Assembly: GCF_004793765.1 (NCBI RefSeq)
Contig: NZ_SRYM01000003.1
Coordinates: forward strand, 62,001-126,000
Direction of reading: 5' to 3'
Origin: Parabacteroides distasonis
GTDB lineage: Bacteria > Bacteroidota > Bacteroidia > Bacteroidales > Tannerellaceae
Length of the DNA: 64,000 nt
In this document: positions 57,102 through 64,000 of the stretch, piece by piece
Position numbering within the stretch: the stretch's first letter is position 1
Layout: every line of letters starts with the position of its first letter
Made by a program: the position numbers and the translations under genes
Notes under the pieces: generated by a model
What the model saw: the letters and a program-made list of their open reading frames with translations, nothing else
Told to the model about the DNA's origin: nothing
Databases searched by the model: none

Positions 57102-57633
57102 GCCTTATTAAAGATTGTACACTCTTTTGCAAAGCGTTCCTCGCCCGGATAAACTGGGAGCGGGAAGTCGCCTCCTGTACATGCAGCATCTCGGCGATCT
57201 CGCTATGCGTATATCCCTCTATCGCATATAAGTTGAAGACCGTACGATATCCCGGCGGCAATTGGGCCACGCAAGCCAACAAGTCGTCCGCCGATAAACG
57301 GTCCAATACGGAATAGTTGATATCTTCCAAACTGTCGTCATAGCCGTCCAGACCTACACTTAGCCTCGTGTTCTCTGAAGACCGGAGATATTCAAGAGCC
57401 GTAGTGACAAAGATCCGCCGTATCCATCCCCCGAAAGCCCCGGAGCCGGAATACGACCGGATCTTCGTAAATATCTTCACGAACCCGTCCTGCAGAAGAT
57501 CACGGGCCGTCTCCCTGTCACCCACGTAACGCATGCAAACACTCATCATAGCAGGAGCATATTGCTCGTACAATTCCTTACGAGCCCATGATTCGCCTCG
57601 CATACATCCATCGATTAACAGTTGTTCATCCAT
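57082..57633 (-). CDS. ECF-type RNA polymerase sigma factor
   Basis: A 183-residue sigma-70 family protein. Region 2 (EQYAPAMMSVCMRYVGDRETARDLLQDGFVKIF) and region 4 (LPPGYRTVFNLYAIEGYTHSEIAEMLHVQEATSRSQFIRAR) are intact. It opens an operon with the barrel fusion and the LVIVD protein. The genes it controls are unknown; the nearby SusCD or TonB-DUF4249 operons are candidates. Confidence 0.93.
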   Translation of the reverse strand: MDEQLLIDGCMRGESWARKELYEQYAPAMMSVCMRYVGDRETARDLLQDGFVKIFTKIRSYSGSGAFGGWIRRIFVTTALEYLRSSENTRLSVGLDGYDDSLEDINYSVLDRLSADDLLACVAQLPPGYRTVFNLYAIEGYTHSEIAEMLHVQEATSRSQFIRARNALQKSVQSLIRHENAGR

Positions 57634-57733
57634 AAGTACTTATGCTCTCTATTATAGAGATGAAATAGGTATCCTAAAAGTTGCATCTTATTCAAAAAAA
57701 GTTACCTTCACATCAAAAATAGGAGGAGAGTGT

Positions 57734-58552
57734 ATGAGACGAGGATTATTTATATTCATGGCATGGATATGTGTCGTTGGAATTCAGGCACAGTCTGACT
57801 TTTCGTTTATTTTAAATAAAGAAGGTAAAATCATCGTCCTGCCTAAAAACAAGACGTATGAGTTGAACATCCCGAAAGCCTCTTATAAGACATTTACCCC
57901 TGCGGGGACACGGGATATCGATATTAAACTGCGGGAGTTCACGCCCGATATTCCCCATACGTCCCTGCAAGAGCGTCCGATGGATATGCAGATATCTTCC
58001 GCCGCCTATCAGCCGTTCTTTAACGTATATACCCCGATGCTTCGGGAGGTATCGCCTATGGCGTTGGATTTCAATGAGACTTATATGAAACGGCTAAACG
58101 AAAGTTTCGATCTTATCGCTAACGGTGTTCAATATACATGGCCAGGAGTCGGAGGCATGACGATCATGAACGGGGGTATTTCTTGGCACAGCGGCAATTG
58201 GAGTCTTTATGGCGGAGGATTCGGTGGTCGTTTCTTTAGTCCCTTCAACCCTAGTCCCGGAATAACAGCCGGCGCAAACGTACAAGTGGAATATCAACCT
58301 ACGGACTGGTTGAAACTGAAAGGATGGGGACAATACGCTTATTACGCCGACGAGTACAACAATCCCCATATGCTTAGGAATCCCTTTTTCTATCATACCC
58401 AAGTGGGTGGCTCAATGGAGTTCAAGGTTACTGATAATTTCTGGATGGGAGCCGGTGTTAACTATGAATACAACCCGGTACGACGGAAAATGGAACCACA
58501 GTTCCTAGTCTATCCCGTCTTCAAATCGGGCCGCTTCAAGATTGGAATGTGA
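57734..58552 (+). CDS. Exported protein of unknown function
   Basis: A 272-residue protein with a signal peptide ending at VVGIQAQ. A rare perfect Shine-Dalgarno (AGGAGG, 57721-57726) lies 7 nt before the ATG and decides the start; a longer frame back to 57533 is not needed. The C-terminal half (about 145-272) alternates Gly and aromatic residues like beta-barrel strands (SLYGGGFGGRFFSPF, GWGQYAYYADEYNNP, MGAGVNYEYNPV). I do not recognise it. Its last 48 nt overlap the end of the opposing DUF4249 gene. TTG-N19-TACCTTCA (57681-57710) may be its promoter. Confidence 0.75.
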   Translation: MRRGLFIFMAWICVVGIQAQSDFSFILNKEGKIIVLPKNKTYELNIPKASYKTFTPAGTRDIDIKLREFTPDIPHTSLQERPMDMQISSAAYQPFFNVYTPMLREVSPMALDFNETYMKRLNESFDLIANGVQYTWPGVGGMTIMNGGISWHSGNWSLYGGGFGGRFFSPFNPSPGITAGANVQVEYQPTDWLKLKGWGQYAYYADEYNNPHMLRNPFFYHTQVGGSMEFKVTDNFWMGAGVNYEYNPVRRKMEPQFLVYPVFKSGRFKIGM

Positions 58553-59620
58553 GGAAGACGCTATTTCCGTCTCAAACATTCCTACGTGGCAACTGCCTAG
58601 GATACCGACACCACCGTCTATATTGCTAAATACACGGATCGGTTCGGCCAGACCGCCATCGATCAAAAGGTTCGAAACTGAATCCGTGTCTTTATCTTGC
58701 AAAACTTTCAGATATCGATAGTATTCCGCCGAGATAGCATATAGGTGTACCCGTAGGTGCTTAGGAGGAATCGGAAGAAAATCTTCCTCATTTAGATCTT
58801 CTATCCCTATCGAATCCGGGACTACTTTTAGCGGATATGATCCATAATAAGGTTCATAATAATACTCATCCCTTAAGTGCAAGGTATATTCTTGCCCGTT
58901 TATTAACTCATCAGAAAAGACCTTTCCATCATACCCATACATCCAGTCATTGCCAAAGATTTGATCCAAGGCTGTCAACGATTGACCAAAAACAGGTTCA
59001 GTCGCATAGTTTGGACTCACCGAGAACCATTTATATTCTCCTGTATATTCCTTAGCTATTCCATCAAAAACAGGAATGCCCTCTTCCATACGGAGTAAAT
59101 AATAATTCTCCTCGGCAGGGTTATCTTTGAGTGTTACCTGATAAATCGCATTCTGGCGAGCAGAACCAAAAGAGCCAGCTACCGTGGCATAGGTTACCCC
59201 CGCTTTCAAGACCTGAGCAGGCTCAGGCATGACCGTCTCAGCACTTGCCACACCATATTCCGGATAAGAAGCTTCCACACGGATACGATCCCCTTTCACC
59301 GGTATAAAATCAGACTTGAAATAACCTTTCGTGTTAAATGCCTCATCCCCCTCCTGAAAGCTCATACGCTCTTTAAAAACGCCATTCACGAATAAATTCA
59401 CCTCGGCTTTATCCAAAGTCACGTTAGGATGATCATCCGTGAAAAACCAAGTACGGGAGACACTTACGGTTAAGGGTTCGCCGGTTATAGCGACACAGTT
59501 CACTACCAAGGTAGGATCCGGCCGTAAGGATTCAAGGTCGATCTCCTTGATGCAAGACATCAAACCAAACAGGCTTACTATACAAATCGTATTTATTAGA
59601 ATATTCTTTATCTGTTTCAT
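58505..59620 (-). CDS. DUF4249 lipoprotein (complete unit)
   Basis: A 371-residue lipoprotein (lipobox FGLMSC) of the DUF4249 family, which is encoded next to TonB receptors in Bacteroidetes and whose job is unknown. Typical segments are PTLVVNCVAITGEPLTVSVSRTW, the VNLFVNGVF loop and the central YLLRMEEG. It begins 4 nt after the TonB receptor gene stop, so both are in one operon. A role as a surface partner of the receptor, like SusD, is an inference. Confidence 0.87.
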   Translation of the reverse strand: MKQIKNILINTICIVSLFGLMSCIKEIDLESLRPDPTLVVNCVAITGEPLTVSVSRTWFFTDDHPNVTLDKAEVNLFVNGVFKERMSFQEGDEAFNTKGYFKSDFIPVKGDRIRVEASYPEYGVASAETVMPEPAQVLKAGVTYATVAGSFGSARQNAIYQVTLKDNPAEENYYLLRMEEGIPVFDGIAKEYTGEYKWFSVSPNYATEPVFGQSLTALDQIFGNDWMYGYDGKVFSDELINGQEYTLHLRDEYYYEPYYGSYPLKVVPDSIGIEDLNEEDFLPIPPKHLRVHLYAISAEYYRYLKVLQDKDTDSVSNLLIDGGLAEPIRVFSNIDGGVGILGSCHVGMFETEIASSSHSNLEAARFEDGID

Positions 59621-59624
59621 CTTC

Positions 59625-62384
59625 CTAGAATTTATAAGTATATGATAGGGAAGGTATGATAGGCATAATACCTATCAACTTAAAACAAGGTTTTGTTTTA
59701 CCGCTATAGGGAGAAGAAGAATCTGGGACTAAGTTATTCGTTCGTTCCCAGTTATCACTTTTATAGACCATAAACGGATTCATCCGGCTATATACATTAT
59801 AAATACTGATATTCCAGATGCCCATTCGTCCCTTCTTCTTCGGACGGTAAATATTAAGTCCCAAATCCAGACGATGATAAGCCGGCATCTGGTAATTATT
59901 ACGACGTGTATACAAATCCACCACTTCCCCGGATGGTTCCCACCAGTTATTCATCTTGTATTGGTTGGAAATAGTAAGCGTACCAGCTTGCTCATAACTC
60001 TCCAACGACAAGGTCATTCGATTGCCGGAAGTATACGTCCAAGCGGCTGTCAGTTCCACCTTATCCGACAGTTTATGCGAAACCACGATATTCAGCTTAT
60101 GCCGGTTATCGTAACGTGCCGGAAAGCGTCGCCCGTTATCGATCTCATCGAAACGCCGATCCGACCATGAAAGTGTATATCCTATCCAACCGGTCGTACG
60201 TCCGCTTTCCTTGCGAGCCAAGAACTCCACGCCATACGAACGTCCCTTGCCGACCGCCATTTTTTCCTCCCAAGCCGCCGTACCGGGCAAGAAGGAATAG
60301 CCGTCTTTATAATCCAACAGGTTCTTCATCCATTTATAATACCCCTCTACCGAGAAACTATAAGAACGCATCAGATTATAATAGAAACCAGCGGAGACTT
60401 GATCGCTGATTAAAGGTTTCAACTTACGGGTAACAGGCATCCACGCATCCGTCGGCAAATTTATATAACTGTTGCCCAATAAATGGATATATTGCCCCAT
60501 ACGGGCGTATGAGGCTTTGAAGCTAAGATCGTCACGTAGCAACCATCTCAAGGAAGTGCGAGGCTCCAATAAGGTATAAGCCTTCCGCTCCACATTGAAC
60601 AGGCTAAACCGAAGCCCCGCATTCAAACGCAAGCTAGGTAAGACATTCCAATCATCCTCTCCGAAGACAGCCGCCTCACGGGCCCATAGCAGATCATTCG
60701 TATATATTTTCCCTATATTCGAAAACTCCAGCATACCGGAACCGGCTGCTTTCACCTCATTATACTCCGGGCGGAAACGGTGCATCAAGAAATCCCCTCC
60801 AAAACGAATCACATGCGACGTAGAAGGCGTGTAATCAAAAGAGGAACGGACGCCCATATCCAAGATAGAGGTAGAACTACTCGTTTCCGATGAAGAAGAG
60901 AGATAATTATCTTCTCCTTCCACACCATAATTATATTCTTTTGAACTCCGTACATTCGAGCGATACCGTGAAAAGACCCCGGAAACCCGTCCGAACAAAC
61001 GGTTATTGAAGACATAAGTCCAGCCCAAGGTTCCCATCAAATTACCCCAACGCAGCGATGAATGGGTACCATCCGTATAAGGGACTTGCTCTTCTTTTGT
61101 TGAGAAATCCGTTCCCCCTCCTTTTAATACATCATTCCCGTTATATAAGCTGAAAAACATCCGGCTGCGATCGCTGAAACGATGATTAAGCTTTAAATTC
61201 AAATCGTGAAAAGCGTAACGAAGGTTGATCCGGCTCCCGTTCTTTTTTATGACCCTGTTTACGATCGCTATCGTCGGGGCAGAGAATACATCCAGCCACG
61301 AGCGTCTAAGCGCTATCTGAAAAGCCGTGCGGTCCTTGATGATAGGGCCTTCCAAGCTCAGATTACCGGAGATCAGCCCGATCGTAGCGCTACCATGGTA
61401 CTCTTTCATATTGCCCTCTTTGGTATGGACATCTACCACAGACGAGAGTCGCCCGCCATATCTCGCAGGGAAACCCGCCTTGAAAAAGTCCAGATTACGG
61501 ATCGCCTCCGGATTGAAAGCGGAGAATAGCCCGCCGACATGATTGATCTGGTAAACCGGATTACCGTCTATCAAAAACAGATTTCCATCTTGGTCGCCGC
61601 CACGAACATATAAACCGGCCAGTCCCTCTGTCCCACTGGCTACACCCGGAGTCAGTTGCAAGGTCTTCACGATATCGGACTCACCAAACAGGGTCGGTGT
61701 CGCCTTGATCGTCTTCTGGCTAAACCCCATCGTTCCCATCAAGGTGTTATTTACAGACAAACGATCCCGCTCCGAAGCCGTAACTACCACTTCCTCCAGA
61801 CGGGCGTTCGGACGCAACTCAATATTTAATATGGTATCCCTATCCAATTCCGTGAAATTAAAGGAACAGCTCTCATAACCAATGTAAGAAGCATGCAAGC
61901 GGATATTCCCCGGCGGAAGCGTCAAACTGAAAAAACCATAGCTATTCGTAGCCGAGCCTTTCCGGCTGGCGACCTCATAAACAGAGGCTCCGATCAGAGA
62001 CTCCGAGGACGCTTGGTCCCTCACGAAGCCGCTGATCGTTACCTGTCTCTGTCTACGCTTCAGAATCACGATCTTTCCACTCACCTTATACACGATCGGA
62101 TACGACTCGAACAAGCGGGTCAAACAATCCGTCAATGCCTCATCTTTCACTTGGAAACTGATCTTCGGAAGCTCTTTCAACAAAGAAGACTCATACGAGA
62201 AGGTCACGCCCGCCTGTCTTTCGATCTCTGACAAGACCTCCGGCAACGAAACCTCCTTCATACGCAACGTAATCCGGGGATCATCCTTCGTCTTGGCTGA
62301 TTGGGCCAAGAGGTCTGGAACAGGCATAAAAATCATCCAGCAAAAAATGGCCATAAGCCATTTATTCATCCACTCTGTCATCAT
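59625..62384 (-). CDS. TonB-dependent receptor with N-terminal STN domain
   Basis: A 919-residue outer-membrane receptor: signal peptide, STN domain (about 35-110; VSLPEVLSEIERQAGVTFSY), a carboxypeptidase-like domain (about 112-200), plug (VVVTASERDRLSV, YVRGGDQDGNLFLIDG), and barrel ending IIPSLSYTYKF. An STN domain usually lets the receptor signal to an anti-sigma/ECF pair. Its DUF4249 partner follows at once. The C-terminal 170 residues closely match those of the receptor cut by the window end. Confidence 0.92.
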   Translation of the reverse strand: MMTEWMNKWLMAIFCWMIFMPVPDLLAQSAKTKDDPRITLRMKEVSLPEVLSEIERQAGVTFSYESSLLKELPKISFQVKDEALTDCLTRLFESYPIVYKVSGKIVILKRRQRQVTISGFVRDQASSESLIGASVYEVASRKGSATNSYGFFSLTLPPGNIRLHASYIGYESCSFNFTELDRDTILNIELRPNARLEEVVVTASERDRLSVNNTLMGTMGFSQKTIKATPTLFGESDIVKTLQLTPGVASGTEGLAGLYVRGGDQDGNLFLIDGNPVYQINHVGGLFSAFNPEAIRNLDFFKAGFPARYGGRLSSVVDVHTKEGNMKEYHGSATIGLISGNLSLEGPIIKDRTAFQIALRRSWLDVFSAPTIAIVNRVIKKNGSRINLRYAFHDLNLKLNHRFSDRSRMFFSLYNGNDVLKGGGTDFSTKEEQVPYTDGTHSSLRWGNLMGTLGWTYVFNNRLFGRVSGVFSRYRSNVRSSKEYNYGVEGEDNYLSSSSETSSSTSILDMGVRSSFDYTPSTSHVIRFGGDFLMHRFRPEYNEVKAAGSGMLEFSNIGKIYTNDLLWAREAAVFGEDDWNVLPSLRLNAGLRFSLFNVERKAYTLLEPRTSLRWLLRDDLSFKASYARMGQYIHLLGNSYINLPTDAWMPVTRKLKPLISDQVSAGFYYNLMRSYSFSVEGYYKWMKNLLDYKDGYSFLPGTAAWEEKMAVGKGRSYGVEFLARKESGRTTGWIGYTLSWSDRRFDEIDNGRRFPARYDNRHKLNIVVSHKLSDKVELTAAWTYTSGNRMTLSLESYEQAGTLTISNQYKMNNWWEPSGEVVDLYTRRNNYQMPAYHRLDLGLNIYRPKKKGRMGIWNISIYNVYSRMNPFMVYKSDNWERTNNLVPDSSSPYSGKTKPCFKLIGIMPIIPSLSYTYKF

Positions 62385-62468
62385 TCTACTTCATTGAATT
62401 CATTTATAAGACAAGATTTCCTAAAATACCCCTATCCGAGAAGGGTCTTTTTCGGCGTAGCCCACTGC

Positions 62469-63506
62469 CTACTGTACACTGTATCCGTCCCAAGGATTCC
62501 AATAAGGAGGTACCGTATCTCTCGGCATCGTGATACGTAATCTATCCTCTTGATATCCGGCCACGATCCCAAAGCCGTTCTCCACATTCGAATACGTATC
62601 GGCCGGCTCTACCAACGCCCCGAAATTCGCCTCGCCGATCGTGATAGAGTACCCCCTCATAATCTTCATATATCGATAATAATCCTCGGATATAGACAAT
62701 AGGCGCACATCGTAATGGACTTTCGACGAAAGCGTGTCGCTCTCATACGAATAATCCACCGGGGAAACGGACACACGAAGCGTATTCCCGGAAATCATGT
62801 CCTTCCCCGCAAACACCCCCATACAATACCGCCCATCTATCTGACTCGTGAGCGGGCTCCCCCCGAAAGTCTGGAACACCGGATCCTCGTAATACAGGTT
62901 GAAATAAGTATAATACCAAAGGTATCCGTTCGCGCTTTGGTAAGAGGTCACGGTCATGGTACTATCCCCTTTCCGGTAATCCGTCACTTTCTCTATGACT
63001 AAACGGTAATAGCCACCGCCGGCGGGATTCATCTCGACCGCGAAACGCAAATTACGGGATGAATATGAAGAAGACTGATAGGTAGAAGTGTCCACGCCGA
63101 TAATCTCCACCCCGCCCGGAATTAGAGTTTCCCCCGAGACAGGCTCGTACCCGTCCGCCTCCGCCTCCATACGCAAACGGTCTCCCTCACGCACACGGCA
63201 ACCGGGCAAGACATATTGCCCCGTATCGCCCCCTCCCTCCTTAGGGTCGTCATTCCGCATCAAACCTCGGAACTCGCCATTGATATAGACCCGGACTTTT
63301 GCATCCGGCAAACCGAAATCGGCCACGTTGTCCATGATAAACCAAGTCTTCGAGGCATGAGCGCGCACATCCTTCCCGGGACTCACCGAGGCGTTGAGGA
63401 CGATCCGGTCCGGCAAATCCCCTAAGTCTATCTCCACGTCACGTACACATGAGGCCGCTAGCGCCCCATACATCAAAATGCATATAGCCAACAAACATCT
63501 TCCCAT
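62469..63506 (-). CDS. DUF4249 lipoprotein (second unit)
   Basis: A 345-residue lipoprotein (lipobox LAASC) that shares the fold of the DUF4249 protein at 58505: LPDRIVLNASVSPGKDVRAHASKTW and the AKVRVYINGEFRG segment line up with its relative. It begins 3 nt after the stop of the receptor fragment, so it repeats the receptor-plus-lipoprotein arrangement. Confidence 0.87.
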   Translation of the reverse strand: MGRCLLAICILMYGALAASCVRDVEIDLGDLPDRIVLNASVSPGKDVRAHASKTWFIMDNVADFGLPDAKVRVYINGEFRGLMRNDDPKEGGGDTGQYVLPGCRVREGDRLRMEAEADGYEPVSGETLIPGGVEIIGVDTSTYQSSSYSSRNLRFAVEMNPAGGGYYRLVIEKVTDYRKGDSTMTVTSYQSANGYLWYYTYFNLYYEDPVFQTFGGSPLTSQIDGRYCMGVFAGKDMISGNTLRVSVSPVDYSYESDTLSSKVHYDVRLLSISEDYYRYMKIMRGYSITIGEANFGALVEPADTYSNVENGFGIVAGYQEDRLRITMPRDTVPPYWNPWDGYSVQ

Positions 63507-63509
63507 AAG

Positions 63510-64000
63510 CTAAAATTTATAAGTGTAAGAGACCGATGGCATACAATAAAACAGAATCGTCTCCTGCAAAACGATGTCGGAACCACTAGCTTTCAACTCG
63601 GTCATGAAAGGGTTCGGCTTCAGATAGGCGTTATATAAGCTTAAGTTCCAAATCCCCATCCGTCCTTTCTTTTTATACCGGTAAAAATTCACCCCTAGAT
63701 CCAAACGGTGATACGGAGATAGTTGATAATTATTGCGTGCGCTCAAGCCGGGGCTCGTATCCATTATCCCCGTCACCCCGGAATATCCATGCTCTTTCTG
63801 GTTAGAGGGACGAAGATACCTATATTCCGGCAAACTGATATGATTGCCCGACGCGAACACCCAAGATCCCGTCAGCTCCACCTTCCGGGATAACTTACGC
63901 GAAACGACCACATTCACCTTATGCCGGTTGTCGAAGCGAAACGGGAAATGACGCCCCTTGTTCACGGAACCATCCGGAAACCAGCGATCCGACCAAGAAA
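63510..64000 (-). CDS. TonB-dependent receptor, C-terminal part (cut by window end)
   Basis: The last 162 codons of a barrel are visible: SWSDRWFPDGSVNKGRHFPF, then FDNRHKVNVVVSRKLSRKVELTGSW, YHRLDLGVNFYRYKKKGRMGIWNLSLYNAY and the end SVSYTYKF. These match the end of the receptor at 59625 almost motif by motif. The N-terminal domains lie outside the window. Confidence 0.9.
   Translation of the reverse strand, partial: SWSDRWFPDGSVNKGRHFPFRFDNRHKVNVVVSRKLSRKVELTGSWVFASGNHISLPEYRYLRPSNQKEHGYSGVTGIMDTSPGLSARNNYQLSPYHRLDLGVNFYRYKKKGRMGIWNLSLYNAYLKPNPFMTELKASGSDIVLQETILFYCMPSVSYTYKF

Noticed and set aside
57533-57733. Long N-terminal extension of the exported protein at 57734
   Set aside because: It overlaps the sigma factor gene and would bury the signal peptide; the strong Shine-Dalgarno fixes the later start.

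Overview
The window looks like a chromosomal segment of a Bacteroidales gut anaerobe, most likely Parabacteroides or a close relative. The reasons are SusC/SusD-type and other TonB-dependent receptors, DUF4249 lipoproteins, a GH31/GH13 starch-type locus, a OMthi-PnuT-TPK thiamine operon, and promoters of the Bacteroidetes type (TTTG or TTG, 19-21 nt, TAnnTTTG) instead of -35/-10 boxes. The genus is inferred from gene content and was not tested by alignment.

Layout. 1-5.6 kb: divergent carbohydrate genes, with a GH31 enzyme and a sulfatase (cut by the window edge) on the minus strand and a SusA-like GH13 amylase on the plus strand; a perfect LacI-type palindrome lies between them. 5.6-6.1 kb: two decayed gene tails. 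6.1-7 kb: a VOC-GNAT fusion. 7.1-15.9 kb: one long minus-strand operon, rimP-nusA-infB-cvpA-sufB-sufC-sufD, joining translation/transcription factors to Fe-S cluster assembly. 16-19.7 kb: a TPP riboswitch followed by a thiamine outer-membrane receptor, PnuT and thiamine pyrophosphokinase. 19.7-25.3 kb: a 22-bp tandem repeat array, tRNA-Met(CAT), a START-like protein, an LptF/G-type permease, ribBA and an aspartate aminotransferase. 25.3-28.4 kb: rplM-rpsI-rpsB-tsf (minus). 28.5-34.9 kb: a small beta-barrel protein, a damaged orphan gene, dnaE, trxA and mnmD. 35-39.3 kb: a stand-alone TonB receptor, a broken histidine kinase, a small exported protein and nudC.

40-50.9 kb is a protein-degradation locus: two M28-type peptidases and an S9 peptidase on the plus strand converge on an M14 carboxypeptidase that follows a SusC/SusD pair on the minus strand. 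All appear exported, which suggests peptide breakdown and uptake in the manner of RagAB. 54.4-57.6 kb: an ECF sigma factor overlapping a protein that combines an inner-membrane segment with a C-terminal outer-membrane-barrel-like domain, then an LVIVD-repeat lipoprotein. 57.7-64 kb: an exported protein converging on two tandem TonB receptor (STN type in the complete copy) plus DUF4249 lipoprotein units, the last receptor cut by the window end.

The least expected structures are non-coding: short tandem arrays with a 22-23 bp period in four intergenic regions, a divergent promoter pair between rimP and the thiamine operon, and a possible hairpin leader ahead of rimP. No insertion sequence, prophage or CRISPR array was seen.
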